A stretch of 64,000 bases of DNA from Maribacter sp. (GCA_011050675.1 DRFI01000018.1:1-64000), one strand, 5' to 3'; positions 16,323-25,922 are shown, numbered from the stretch's first letter. Made by a program: numbers and translations. The notes: generated by a model from the letters alone, not told the origin.

Positions 16323-16432
16323 GGGTTTTAGTTTTATGTTCTAATTAGAGATGGTTAATGAATAGATTATCCTTTTAAAAATACATAAACCTTTTATAAA
16401 AGACTGGTAATTTGGTGGATAACTACAGGGTA

Positions 16433-17170
16433 TTATAAATTTCGTTGATTGTATTTTCTTTTAGTACGTATTAATTTATATTTAAAATCATCGAAGAATA
16501 AACTTACCAGTAAAATAGAAGCGGCTAGAATTAAGGTGTGTAATCTAAAGTCAAGTTTTACATAGATAATACCACCAATGATTCCTCCAAGAAAGAAGAA
16601 GCAAATAATATATAAACGGAGCTTAATATTTGACTTTAATTTTACTCTATTAGGATAGGTTTTCGGAAAAAATAGTTGAGATAATTCAATGCCTAAATCC
16701 GTAAATAATCCTGTAAGGTGAGTTGTTCTTACAACGGCATTAGAAATTTTAGTCACAAAAGAATTTTGAAGTCCCATTGCAAACAGAAGTGCACATACAA
16801 TTACATCTGAATATTTTATTTCCACTTTAACACCAATGATAGCAATGGTTATTAGAACAAGACATTCAATAATTGTAGGTAGCACAAAAACATTCATTTT
16901 TTTATTTTCTTTATATTTTTCAATTAGAAAACTGGATAAAAATGAACCAAAGAGAAATGAAATAATATATAAAAAATAAATTGTCCCTTTCCAAAATTCA
17001 AAATTGAACACATCGCTCATAAACAATGCAAAATGCCCAGTAACGTTAGTGGTTAGTTGGTTGTAAGCCAAAAAGCCTGTAACGTTTACAATACCTGCAA
17101 CAAAAGATAAAATGGTGGCAATTTGCAGATTATGCTTTAATTTTCTGCTTTTGCCTTGATGTCTGAACAT
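16433..17170 (-). CDS. YoaK/DUF1275 family membrane protein
   Basis: 245 aa with about six transmembrane helices. The pattern IATILSFVAGIVNVTGFLAY, TNVTGHFALFM, LFAMGLQNSFVTKIS and VRTTHLTGLFTDLGIELSQL is diagnostic of DUF1275. The role of the family is unknown. It is preceded by a 319-bp intergenic region and probably forms its own unit. Confidence 0.85.
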   Translation of the reverse strand: MFRHQGKSRKLKHNLQIATILSFVAGIVNVTGFLAYNQLTTNVTGHFALFMSDVFNFEFWKGTIYFLYIISFLFGSFLSSFLIEKYKENKKMNVFVLPTIIECLVLITIAIIGVKVEIKYSDVIVCALLFAMGLQNSFVTKISNAVVRTTHLTGLFTDLGIELSQLFFPKTYPNRVKLKSNIKLRLYIICFFFLGGIIGGIIYVKLDFRLHTLILAASILLVSLFFDDFKYKLIRTKRKYNQRNL

Positions 17171-17489
17171 TATGTTTTCAATTGATTAACTACCAAAATA
17201 TACGCTTGGCAATTCTATTACTTTATGTTTAGTGAATTGAGAAAGAAGCACTTTTCATGTCTAGTTTAATCAATAAGTACTAAGACAATGTATATCTATG
17301 TATAGAGTGGGAGTATAAAATAGTGAATCACAAAGTTAATATTGTTTGTCTATTTACAGGAATTAACCTTCAGTAATTCAGAATAAATATTATTTAAAAA
17401 TTTATTCTGTGAAAACGTTTTTGTTTGTCTTGGCAGCGTATTTTCTGTTAATAGTATTTATAATGGATTTAAAAAAAAGAACTGCCCAG
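17171..17489. other. Intergenic region with an AT-rich inverted repeat
   Basis: About 319 bp without a gene. The one notable element is an inverted repeat, TCAGAATAAAT at about 17378 and ATTTATTCTGTGA about 12 bases later, without a T run. It could be an operator for either flanking gene; no other evidence. Confidence 0.4.
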
Positions 17490-17672
17490 TTAATTCTTCG
17501 AAGCAATTAAAATGATTAGCCAGATAAATGCTGCAATGGATACTAAAAAGCCAAATAAGTAAAGGATAGTATTAATTGGATGCCCATACTTTACGGTAAA
17601 ACCTATACCTGCTAAGAACCAACCAGATATTATTAGTATTAGTGATACTACTATTTTAAATTTCTTATTCAT
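17490..17672 (-). CDS. Small two-helix membrane protein
   Basis: 60 aa from the second Met (MNKKFKIVV...), which I prefer to the longer frame at 17687 because it places the basic residues right before the first helix. Two transmembrane helices (about residues 6-24 and 33-56) joined by VKYGHPINTI. No family recognised. Confidence 0.5.
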   Translation of the reverse strand: MNKKFKIVVSLILIISGWFLAGIGFTVKYGHPINTILYLFGFLVSIAAFIWLIILIASKN

Positions 17673-17722
17673 TTTTATAATACACAATGCTCAGTATCGT
17701 AGGTGTTATGAGCTAAATTCAC

Positions 17723-18160
17723 TTATTCTTTATCTTTTTTATTGACTTTCATCTCAATTGATGCAGAAGTATTTGCGTAGTCATCCGATAAAATTAAGAG
17801 CGTGTAGTTATCAAGGGCAATAGTGAAGTTATCATTTTGCTTAATCTCCGAACTATAAAAACTGTAGGTATTTTCGATGCCCTTAACTTTAACCTGTAAA
17901 GTATATTGAACATCAGAGTAATGATTTCGATTCTCATCTTCTGGCGGGGCATCATATCCCCACTCCTCCATATAATCTAGTAATTCAATATTTACATTTT
18001 CTTCGTTGTTGCCAATTGTAGAGCTTTTATTATTTGATGATAATGTGAAAATATCTCCAAAAGGTACATGTATGTTTCCCATATTCTCTTGAGCACTTAT
18101 ATGTCCCTGCATTAAAGAAAAGACTATTAACAGAACTATTTTAAATATTTTAAATTTCAT
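17723..18160 (-). CDS. Hypothetical exported protein
   Basis: 145 aa with a signal peptide (MKFKIFKIVLLIVFSLMQGHISAQ). The mature part is beta-rich and acidic (VNIELLDYMEEWGYDAPPED, YSDVQYTLQVKVKGIENTYSF). Its start overlaps the end of the SCO1-like gene by 11 bp, so it belongs to the SCO1/YwqK/YHYH/sulfatase group. The domain is not recognised; by context it may deal with metal or redox handling in the periplasm. Confidence 0.65.
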   Translation of the reverse strand: MKFKIFKIVLLIVFSLMQGHISAQENMGNIHVPFGDIFTLSSNNKSSTIGNNEENVNIELLDYMEEWGYDAPPEDENRNHYSDVQYTLQVKVKGIENTYSFYSSEIKQNDNFTIALDNYTLLILSDDYANTSASIEMKVNKKDKE

Positions 18161-18812
18161 TTTTTAGAATTTCAATATGTCGTTTTAACCGTTTCATTTC
18201 TAGAGGTAAAGTACCATTGTAAACACCTCTAATATAACCATTACCATCTACTAGGATGAAATTTTCAGTATGTATGAAATTGTCTATATCTTGTGTATTG
18301 GTGAAATCTTCATCGGCAAAGTAACCGTCTCTGGCAATTTTATAAATAGCATCTTTATCTCCAGTAACCAAATGCCACTGTGGTAAATGTACTTCATGCT
18401 CTTTGGCATAAACTGCCAGTTTCTCTACAGTATCGTTCCAAGGCATAACGGAATGTGATAATAATAGTATATCTGGGTCTTCTTTATACTCTTCTTGTAG
18501 AATACCCATATTTTTTGTGAGTTTTGGACAGATACCAGGGCAAATGGTAAAAAAGAAATCGGCTACATATATCTTTCCTTCAAAAGTTTCATTCGTAATA
18601 TTCTCTCCGTTTTGGTTGGTAAATGAAAAATTCGGAATCTTATGTGTTCCTTTTTCCCATTCAGGTGTGAAAATAGGGGTATTGAAATATGGTAACTTGG
18701 TTACTTCAGAATTATCTAGAATAGCCGCTTTTTCTTTGCTCTTATCCTGGTCGGTACAAGAAATAAAAACAGATGCTATTAAGGTAAATAAAAGAGTTCT
18801 ACTACAATTCAT
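18150..18812 (-). CDS. SCO1/SenC family lipoprotein
   Basis: 220 aa, lipoprotein signal MNCSRTLLFTLIASVFISC. Thioredoxin-like fold with the copper-binding CxxxC at Cys91 and Cys95 (ICPGICPKLTKNMG) and the conserved His in DIDNFIHTENFILVD. SCO proteins deliver copper to, or reduce cysteines of, cytochrome c oxidase and other cuproproteins at the outer face of the membrane. Here no oxidase genes are near; the neighbours are a YHYH protein and a sulfatase. Overlaps both neighbours by 11 bp, a tightly coupled operon. Confidence 0.9.
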   Translation of the reverse strand: MNCSRTLLFTLIASVFISCTDQDKSKEKAAILDNSEVTKLPYFNTPIFTPEWEKGTHKIPNFSFTNQNGENITNETFEGKIYVADFFFTICPGICPKLTKNMGILQEEYKEDPDILLLSHSVMPWNDTVEKLAVYAKEHEVHLPQWHLVTGDKDAIYKIARDGYFADEDFTNTQDIDNFIHTENFILVDGNGYIRGVYNGTLPLEMKRLKRHIEILKNEI

Positions 18813-19359
18813 TGGAATCGATATTTACGCTGTAACACTTCTTGAGTCCAATTAAGCCAAAACGTTCTCCGTTCTTTACTATATAATTAGCTCTTATTTT
18901 ACCACTGTCTGTCCACATACGTTGGCTTCCTATTTCTTTTCCTTTAGAATAATTGAAATCAAGAATCAAATTTCCATTACGGTACCATTCTCTTCTGCGA
19001 CCCTCATATTCTCCTTTATCGTTAAACTGGTAGTTGAATTTTCGTGAACCATCTTCCCACCAGCCTATGTGATTTCCAGTTTTTAGTCCTTCGGTATACC
19101 GCCGAGTTTGCGAAAGTTGACCATTTGGATACCATTGCTTTTCGTAACCATCTTTTCTACCATCAACATATTCTAATTTCGTTTTAAAAGTAGAAGCATC
19201 ATATTTTGAAACAAGTAGGCCGTTAAAAGGAGTATTCTGATAGAATAGTACTCCATTAACCAACTCAATTTGGTCATTCGCCTTATCCACTATCACCTCT
19301 TCTTGGTTACAAGAAAAAAGACAGAAGAATAGGCAAAATATGATTGCTTTAATTCGCAT
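18802..19359 (-). CDS. YwqK-like/MORN-type repeat lipoprotein
   Basis: 185 aa. Lipoprotein signal MRIKAIIFCLFFCLFSC. The body is a row of about 22-residue repeats of the type DGxxxGxxxxWYxNGxLxxxxxY: GYEKQWYPNGQLSQTRRYTE, NHIGWWEDGSRKFNYQFND, YEGRRREWYRNGNLILDFNY. This is the MORN-like repeat of proteins named after the YwqK antitoxin, but the signal peptide makes a toxin-neutralising role unlikely. Probably a surface scaffold acting with the YHYH and SCO1-like proteins of the same operon. Confidence 0.75.
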   Translation of the reverse strand: MRIKAIIFCLFFCLFSCNQEEVIVDKANDQIELVNGVLFYQNTPFNGLLVSKYDASTFKTKLEYVDGRKDGYEKQWYPNGQLSQTRRYTEGLKTGNHIGWWEDGSRKFNYQFNDKGEYEGRRREWYRNGNLILDFNYSKGKEIGSQRMWTDSGKIRANYIVKNGERFGLIGLKKCYSVNIDSNEL

Positions 19360-19364
19360 ATGAT

Positions 19365-20204
19365 TTACTGACTTATATTTCCTGGTGTACCATAGAAACC
19401 GTTTCCATTTAAATAAGGATCTGCATCTGTAATATGATAATGATAAATACCATTAGGAAAATGTTCGGTTGCACTAGTATGACCATGAAATTCATCTAAG
19501 TCATCGTTAGTTATCTCTAGTCCGTTTTCTTCAGGACCATATACAGGATAGCCATCTGCAAGTAATCCTAGAAAGGCATCTGCACCAAACTGCTCAGTTA
19601 ATGAAAGCGGTTCTATATGATAATGGTACATATTGGTACCGGTTGGATGACCTGCACCTTGATCAAATGAATTTACTTCGAATGTTAAAGGCTGATTGTC
19701 CGGGCCTGCATATTGATTAAAGAATACTACGCCGTTTCTAGAAACACCAATAGGACCAAGACTTGTGGATTCATTAGTAGCTGCCGGAGCTGGATTTAAA
19801 GGAATTGTAATAACGATATTCTTTTCTTCAATCATATTAGGGTTCAGATTAAAATCAGCATTAGTGCCATCATATTCTGCATAAAGTGGATTAGATTCTT
19901 CCCAATACGGACTCTCATGATCTGGTAGGTCTGCAGTGGTGAAAATTACAGAATCATCTGTTAGCTCATAAGATAGACCTGTACCATCAAACAAATCTAA
20001 AATGGTTGTAATATTATTGTCATCGGTAGTAGACTCATCATTGGTTGAGTCATCAGTAGTGGAATCACCTTCCTTTGAGTCATCATTTGTGAAATTATCG
20101 GTTTGTTCAATGACCTCGTCATCTGAAGAACTTGAATCTGTGCATGATGTTGCAGATGTTATGACAAACAATGCTATTAGATATAAACTAATATTATTTT
20201 TCAT
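19365..20204 (-). CDS. YHYH domain lipoprotein
   Basis: 279 aa. Lipoprotein signal ending SCTDS, then a low-complexity linker rich in Asp, Ser and Thr (about residues 24-66). The YHYH domain follows with two copies of the motif: GTNMYHYHIEPLS and PNGIYHYHITDADPYLNG, plus LLADGYPVYGPEENG and DEFHGHTS. The His clusters suggest metal binding. YHYH proteins of aquatic bacteria often lie near SCO1-like and sulfatase genes. It is 26 bp from the sulfatase gene upstream and 5 bp from the YwqK-like gene downstream. Confidence 0.85.
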   Translation of the reverse strand: MKNNISLYLIALFVITSATSCTDSSSSDDEVIEQTDNFTNDDSKEGDSTTDDSTNDESTTDDNNITTILDLFDGTGLSYELTDDSVIFTTADLPDHESPYWEESNPLYAEYDGTNADFNLNPNMIEEKNIVITIPLNPAPAATNESTSLGPIGVSRNGVVFFNQYAGPDNQPLTFEVNSFDQGAGHPTGTNMYHYHIEPLSLTEQFGADAFLGLLADGYPVYGPEENGLEITNDDLDEFHGHTSATEHFPNGIYHYHITDADPYLNGNGFYGTPGNISQ

Positions 20205-20230
20205 GGTTTTAAATTTATTGTTCTTTATTA

Positions 20231-21574
20231 TTATTGATTAATACGGAGCAACTCCGCTTTAATTTTATTCAATTCAGAAGTATCCAATTGCCCTAGTGTA
20301 GTTGTACCCAGAAGATTTTGACTTTCTAGAGGGTCTAAAAGCAAATTATATAAAGCTTCTGTACCATCAGAAAACATAAGATACTTATGACTTTCATTAC
20401 GTATTGCTACATCGGCACTATTGCCATCTCTTCCAATTTCAGTAAAGGCGAATTCTCTTGTTGAATCATTAGAACCGTTCAACAAATCTTTAAAGCTTTT
20501 ACTATCATTTATTTCTTTTATACCTGTACCAGTTATAGCTGCAACGGTGGCAAATATGTCCGTAACATTGATAAGCGCATCTTCGATTTCATTACTACGG
20601 CTAACATCTTTTCCACAAACAACCATAGGCACATTTACACCACCTTGATAGATAGTGTCTTTGTTTCTTCTATTTCCATACCCTTGTGCAACTTGGTTTG
20701 GTGTTCCGTTATCCCCAACAAAGATTATAATGGTGTTTTCCTTTTCCTTTGTTGTCATAGTATCTAAAAGTCTTCCCATCTCTGTATCCATAGCCTCTAG
20801 TGATGCCATGTAATAGGGGATAGGGTTGGCAGCTATACTGGCTTCATCTATAGATAACGATCCTTGACTATGTAAATTATCTGGAGGTAAATGAAAAGGT
20901 GTGTGTGGAGCATTGTAGCTAAGCCATAAAAACCAAGGTTGACTTTGATCGGCAATCCAATCAATGGCAACGTCAGTAAATTTTGTAGTGGTATAATCTG
21001 TTAAAGAAGTCGTCGCTTCGTTTTCTATAAAATCCCAATTGGTGTAAGATGGCACACTTCCACCAATAAATCCCGCGAAATAATCGACACCCATATTCTT
21101 TGGATGCTCAATATTATTGGATAAATGCCATTTTCCAATAACAGCATTCGTGTAGTTTCCGTCTGAATTTTGACCGATGTATGTTTGAAGTGAAGTTTCA
21201 GCTGTAGACAGTTCATCACCCACTTGGGTCATATTGGTTCGAAAACCAAATTTACCTGTAATCATTGCAGCCCTAGTAGGTGTACAAGTAGGGTTTGACC
21301 ATACATTTGAAAAGGTGAGACCTTCACTCATTAGTTTGTTAAGGTTGGGCATCATCGGTTTTATATCGCCGATATTAAAATTTGATGTGGCATCTAAGCC
21401 CATATCATCTGCAATAATCAAGAGGATATTAGGCCTATCATTTGTAGAACTTTCAGAGGGTTCTTCCGTTGTTTCGTCCTCTTTATCCGCAGTTGTGTTT
21501 AGTGCATCATCTGCTGAATTACAGGCATAGAAGAGCACTATAAAAACGAATATCAAAGCTTTGTTTATTTGCAT
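20231..21574 (-). CDS. Type I sulfatase (arylsulfatase-like lipoprotein)
   Basis: 447 aa, first gene of the cluster. Lipoprotein signal with Cys18 (LFYACNSADD), then a short acidic linker. The sulfatase signature is CTPTRAAMITG with Cys97, the residue converted to formylglycine, and Arg101; metal-binding residues are IIADDMG (Asp56, Asp57) and VGDNGTPNQ later. Substrate-side residues KWHLSNN and APHTPFHLPP also fit. Sulfatases release sulfate from sulfated glycans or other esters. No adjacent SusCD pair or glycoside hydrolase, so it is not part of a classical polysaccharide locus in this window. Confidence 0.9.
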   Translation of the reverse strand: MQINKALIFVFIVLFYACNSADDALNTTADKEDETTEEPSESSTNDRPNILLIIADDMGLDATSNFNIGDIKPMMPNLNKLMSEGLTFSNVWSNPTCTPTRAAMITGKFGFRTNMTQVGDELSTAETSLQTYIGQNSDGNYTNAVIGKWHLSNNIEHPKNMGVDYFAGFIGGSVPSYTNWDFIENEATTSLTDYTTTKFTDVAIDWIADQSQPWFLWLSYNAPHTPFHLPPDNLHSQGSLSIDEASIAANPIPYYMASLEAMDTEMGRLLDTMTTKEKENTIIIFVGDNGTPNQVAQGYGNRRNKDTIYQGGVNVPMVVCGKDVSRSNEIEDALINVTDIFATVAAITGTGIKEINDSKSFKDLLNGSNDSTREFAFTEIGRDGNSADVAIRNESHKYLMFSDGTEALYNLLLDPLESQNLLGTTTLGQLDTSELNKIKAELLRINQ

Positions 21575-21749
21575 TACAATTGGGGGGTTTGCAGTGCTTA
21601 GACTCAGGAAAATGAAAAAGGTTTAATAATGTCATATTACAATTTGTCTAACTACTATGCGATTCTGTTTATTATCAACTAGAATTCAGTACCCCGTTAG
21701 AAATTCATTTTCTGTACATTTATCTGTTAGATTAATGTTTTATGCTTGG

Positions 21750-22976
21750 CTAGTTATTGTTTTTCTTACCCTTTAGCTTATGTTGTATGATTAGCCATAA
21801 ATAGTTAAAAAAGACAGACCATGGGCTAAGATTAGGATTCGGTTTTTTTCCTTGTCCTAGTTGTTTTATTTGAGATTCATACCATATGATATTCATCATA
21901 CCATTAATTGCTTTTACTCCCGACTTTTTAATGTTTGTTTTAAAACCTAGTCGACTTTCGTTAAGTATTTCATTTCCTATATTTGGGTAAACTGCAAAAG
22001 GTCTGGCGATTCCTATAATATCTAATTGATTGGAAGCCACAGCATCTTTCATTACCGAAGTTGTACGAAAACCTCCTGTTAACATTAAGGGAGTAGTTGT
22101 TATTTTCCTCACTTTTTCAATATAATCGATAAAATAAGCTTCTCTTTTTAATGTACTCTCTTTACGTTTTCCCATCATAGCAGGAGCTTCGTAGGTTCCT
22201 CCAGATATTTCTATTAAATCTATTCCTTCTTTAGAAAGTATTTTTACAACTTCCATAGATTCTTCTTCCGAAAATCCTCCTTTTTGAAAGTCTGTAGAGT
22301 TTAATTTAATTCCGATAGGAAAATCATCTCCAACGTATGCTCTTATTTTTCTATAAATTTCAACAACAAATCTAGATCTATTATCTAAAGATCCTCCCCA
22401 TTTATCTTCTCTAATATTGGTGTAAGGCGATAAAAATTGAATCACCAAATAACCGTGTGCACCATGAATCTGAACTCCTGAAAAGCCAGCCTCCTTTAAA
22501 ATTATAGAAGTATTTGCAAAAGCTTCAATGATGTCTAATATTTCCTTTTCAGTTAAAACTTCAGGTACTTTTTTTGTAGCATTTTTTCTACCACTAGACT
22601 TCAAGGGAATAGCAGAAGGCGCTTTTAAATTGCTATTGATTAGTTCCATAGCCTGCCTTCCTGGATGATTAATTTGAGCCCATAAGTGCGTATTAGAACC
22701 TTCTACGCTCATAGCCCATTCCTTAAGAAGTTTAAGGTTTTGTCTATTTTCAACAACTACATTTCTTGGTTCACCGATAGCATTTGAATCTATCATAATG
22801 TTACCGGTAATTAATAATCCTGCACCACTTTTAGACCATTCTTTATATGCATTTATAAGAGTAGGTGTGGGCTCATTATACGCATTAGATAAATTTTCAC
22901 TCATTGCAGATTTAGCGATTCTATTACTTAGAATTGCTCCATTAGGCAATATCATTTCGTCCTTTAATGCATTCAT
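21750..22976 (-). CDS. NADH:flavin oxidoreductase (Old Yellow Enzyme family)
   Basis: 408 aa, cytoplasmic FMN-dependent TIM barrel. N-terminal FMN region LSNRIAKSAMSENLSN, catalytic and ligand residues in WAQINHPGRQA and QIHGAHGYLVIQFLSPYTN, the family signature DKWGGSLDNRSRFVVE, and phosphate-binding MLTGGFRT near the end. Members reduce activated alkenes or related compounds. The C-terminal extension (WSVFFNYLWLIIQHKLKGKK) is hydrophobic then basic. Monocistronic by context. Confidence 0.9.
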   Translation of the reverse strand: MNALKDEMILPNGAILSNRIAKSAMSENLSNAYNEPTPTLINAYKEWSKSGAGLLITGNIMIDSNAIGEPRNVVVENRQNLKLLKEWAMSVEGSNTHLWAQINHPGRQAMELINSNLKAPSAIPLKSSGRKNATKKVPEVLTEKEILDIIEAFANTSIILKEAGFSGVQIHGAHGYLVIQFLSPYTNIREDKWGGSLDNRSRFVVEIYRKIRAYVGDDFPIGIKLNSTDFQKGGFSEEESMEVVKILSKEGIDLIEISGGTYEAPAMMGKRKESTLKREAYFIDYIEKVRKITTTPLMLTGGFRTTSVMKDAVASNQLDIIGIARPFAVYPNIGNEILNESRLGFKTNIKKSGVKAINGMMNIIWYESQIKQLGQGKKPNPNLSPWSVFFNYLWLIIQHKLKGKKNNN

Positions 22977-23057
22977 TAGATTAGTTGTAAGAGTGTTTAA
23001 ATAAAATTCTATTTATTATATGCATACTGTTTTTGTATCTACTAAAAGATGGATATA

Positions 23058-23128
23058 GCATAATGTGTAAGCAAGAGGATTTTTCGTTTACGTCTACCTA
23101 CGAAACTAAAGCTTTGTATTTTTATATT
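23058..23128. repeat. Intergenic repeat family B, diverged copy
   Basis: Contains TTTTCGTTTACGTCTACCTA then CGAAACTAAAGCTT, which matches TTTTCGTTTCCGTCTGCGCA / CGAAGCTAAAGCTT at 27758-27810 at most positions. More distant relatives lie at 35717 and 48900. Confidence 0.5.
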
Positions 23129-23174
23129 ACTTTAAAATTCGTATTTCGTTGAGGTTTCTTATAATGCGTATTAT

Positions 23175-23641
23175 TTATTTTAATACAATATCATCTTTCG
23201 TTTCAAATTCACCGTCTATCCCAGCAGATTTAATTGAAAAGCACATTCCGTCGTTAAGTTGAGTGTATTTGTAGGATCTATCCCAGGCATCTTTTTTCCA
23301 ACCTTGATGCTGCGGATTATTTCCGATTATTTCATTTAGTTCAGTAGGGTAGTGGTCATATTTCATTTTCCATTGCTCAGTCCAATTGGTGATTTCTATT
23401 ATTTTTTTTTTGTCTTATCAGGATAAATAGAAGTGCGCTGATAATTGATTCTAGCAATAGTACCGAAGCTTACAATGAATATTATGGAAATAATAATTAT
23501 AGCACTTGGTTGTAATAGATACTTTTGAAAAGGTCTTTTTTTGCCATCTTCTTTTTCAATAGAACTAATGCGCTTTTTGTGCTTATAATCTTCATGGATG
23601 AGTCCAAATTCAGCTAATGCTGATAGTATTATTTCTATCAT
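23175..23641 (-). pseudogene. GspG-like protein gene interrupted at an A10 tract
   Basis: Two minus-strand frames belong together: 23399-23641 (80 aa, one membrane helix LLQPSAIIIISIIFIVSFG) and 23175-23366 (63 aa, DHYPTELNEI ... WKKDAWDRSYKYTQLNDG ... SAGIDGEFETKDDIVL), the latter resembling the C-terminal domain of type II secretion or pilin-like GspG proteins. Between them, ten T at 23402-23411 (ten A on the coding strand) end the first frame as KTKKK-stop. One extra A would join them through IIEITNWTEQWKMKYDH into a protein of about 156 aa. This may be a true frameshift, transcriptional slippage, a phase-variable tract or a sequencing error. Confidence 0.65.
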
Positions 23642-23675
23642 TGAATTATTTCAGATTTGGTATAGGGTAACGGTT

Positions 23676-24953
23676 TTATTTCTTTTCGGTCTTCTTATAA
23701 ATCCATTCAACAATAAAGCAAAATACTATAATAGCGAGTGAAATAATTACACCGGTAGTATTTGAAGTGTATTGTTGATTAATTAAGATTACTGTTGCAA
23801 CCATACATAAAACAAAACCTACTAATGGAATTATTTTATTACTGCCTGTTTCTTTAGATAATCGATATCCAACTAAGTTAACTACACCAAAAATTAGTAA
23901 AAAGCCAACACTACCTGCTGTTGATATACTTTCTAATTGAAGCACGTTTACCAAAATTAATGTAGCAATTGCCGTAATCATTAACCCTATGGGCTGATTC
24001 CAAAGTTTTGCCAAAAAGTGATGTGGCAATTCATCGTCTTGCGCTATTTCATAATTTACTTTACTTCCTCCGTAAAGAGAGGCATTAATTGCAGAAAAAG
24101 TTGAAATAAGGGCAGCGACCGTAATTATAGAAAATCCTATTTTTCCTAACATTGGTTTTGCCGCCTCTGCTAAAACATAATCTTGTGCAGTTGCAATTTT
24201 TGAAAAAGGGAGTGAACCTATCGTTACAAAAGCGATAACGATATATAATACAATTACGAAAATTACAGAATAGTAATAGGCTTTTGGTATATTTTTTTCG
24301 GGATTTATAATATCAGGTGCTGCATTTGCAATCAGTTCAAAACCTTCATAAGCGACGAAAATAACCATGCCTCCAGCAAATAATTTGATAGGAGCTTCCC
24401 ATTGAGAAACTGCTAATTGAGCCACGTTGGGGTTTCCAATTAAACCATAAGCACCAATAAAAATGAAGGAAATAAGAATTACTAGTTTAATAATTACTGC
24501 GTAAGATTCTATTTTACCGACGACAGCAATACTATAATAATTAATAGCTGTAGCTAAAATAATAATTGCACTTGCATAAATGTGAGAATCAATTATTTTG
24601 TCTTGTGTTAATTCTAATAAATTTGGTGCGTAAGACCCAAATGCCGAAGCATAAAGAGAAAGCATGATGATATAACTAATCCACAAGAGATTGTTAATAG
24701 CACCACTAAAGATTGTTTTTCCGAACCCCTGATTAATAAACTTAACCGTTCCTCCTCTGTCCGGATACTTTTTTGATAGCTTAACATAACTGTAAGATGT
24801 TATTAATGCTAGAATACCAGCAAATAAAAAAGCTATTGGTGTTCCGCCTTTGGCTAATGATACCGCAAGACCGAGTACCGCAAAAATACCACCGCCAACC
24901 ATACCGCCAATTCCTATGGAAATAGCTTCTTTTAAACCTATTTTTTTATTCAT
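23676..24953 (-). CDS. APC-family amino acid permease
   Basis: 425 aa with about 12 transmembrane helices. The first helix carries the APC signature SIGIGGMVGGGIFAVLGLAV, and FVAYEGFELIANAAPDIINP matches the sixth-helix region with the loop that follows. Imports an amino acid or related compound by proton symport or exchange; the substrate is unknown. A second, related permease is at 40997-42346. The SSxLY-like segment SAINASLYGGSKV is typical. Confidence 0.88.
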   Translation of the reverse strand: MNKKIGLKEAISIGIGGMVGGGIFAVLGLAVSLAKGGTPIAFLFAGILALITSYSYVKLSKKYPDRGGTVKFINQGFGKTIFSGAINNLLWISYIIMLSLYASAFGSYAPNLLELTQDKIIDSHIYASAIIILATAINYYSIAVVGKIESYAVIIKLVILISFIFIGAYGLIGNPNVAQLAVSQWEAPIKLFAGGMVIFVAYEGFELIANAAPDIINPEKNIPKAYYYSVIFVIVLYIVIAFVTIGSLPFSKIATAQDYVLAEAAKPMLGKIGFSIITVAALISTFSAINASLYGGSKVNYEIAQDDELPHHFLAKLWNQPIGLMITAIATLILVNVLQLESISTAGSVGFLLIFGVVNLVGYRLSKETGSNKIIPLVGFVLCMVATVILINQQYTSNTTGVIISLAIIVFCFIVEWIYKKTEKK

Positions 24954-25177
24954 ATGATATTCAATGGCTTATGATTGAAAAATAACAGTTTATGTAGTGC
25001 CTTTTTTTGGATGTAAACAAAAATAGCAGAAAAGGACTAATTCTAGAATTATGTTCTTCACTGCTATTTTATATAAATGATTTAATCCTAATCTTCGGTA
25101 AATAATTAATCTAATCAGAAGGCTGAATAACTTTTGAAGAGAATAAATAATCGTAGTAATTGTGTACTAGCACATTT

Positions 25178-25828
25178 TTATGATAGATTTTTTAAGGCTT
25201 CAATAATTTCTTCTGGTTCTGAACGAGTTCTATAATCAACGTTAACATAGTTCCAGGTAACTACTCCGTCTTGCCCTACTATAAATGTTGCCGGAATTGG
25301 TAATACATTACCGTTACCATTATTTACTTTTTCTAAATCTAGCTTTCGATCTACTCTCATATGTTCTGCCAAAAACTCTGGCACTTCCCAAGCAACACCA
25401 TATTGTAAAGCAACTTTTGCGTCTTGGTCAGACAAAACAATAAAGTCCATTTTACTAATTTCATCTTCTGTTAATGACCCATCTGGTACTTGTGGGCTAA
25501 TGGCAACTAATGTAGCGCCTAATGCATAGATATCATCTAGTCTTGCTTGCAAGGCTCTAAGTTGTAAGTTACAGTAAGGACACCAATTACCCCTATAAAA
25601 CGTAATAACAACAGGGCCTTTCTCAAGTAATGAATTTAAAGCTATTGATTTGCCCTCAGCATTAGGTAACTCAAAATCTGGAGCTTTCTGCCCAATTTTA
25701 ATAGCATCTTTTCCTTTTTCAAATGCTTTTTCTTTTTCAATGATGGCATCAACACCATTCATGAACTCTGGATTTTTTTGTCTACCAGATTCAATTTTAG
25801 CATCAGTTAACTCTCTTAGTTTTTTCAT
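25178..25828 (-). CDS. Peroxiredoxin-like (AhpC/TSA) protein
   Basis: 216 aa, cytoplasmic, thioredoxin fold. The active site is RGNWCPYCNLQLRALQARL, a CPYC motif, in a domain starting KAPDFELPNAEGK. The family reduces peroxides or disulfides. The N-terminal 40 residues are helical and charged. It stands alone with 220 bp of non-coding DNA upstream of the permease gene. Confidence 0.88.
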   Translation of the reverse strand: MKKLRELTDAKIESGRQKNPEFMNGVDAIIEKEKAFEKGKDAIKIGQKAPDFELPNAEGKSIALNSLLEKGPVVITFYRGNWCPYCNLQLRALQARLDDIYALGATLVAISPQVPDGSLTEDEISKMDFIVLSDQDAKVALQYGVAWEVPEFLAEHMRVDRKLDLEKVNNGNGNVLPIPATFIVGQDGVVTWNYVNVDYRTRSEPEEIIEALKNLS

Positions 25829-25922
25829 TTAATTATTAGTTATATCTATGTTCTTTTTCTGAATTTCATTTTTTCAATTCCACTCATCTATATCTTCAAT
25901 AAAATTATTCTTGAAGAAGTTT

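Noticed and set aside
18802..19359. Toxin-antitoxin role for the YwqK-like protein
   Set aside because: It has a lipoprotein signal and sits in an envelope operon with no toxin beside it; the name comes only from repeat similarity.
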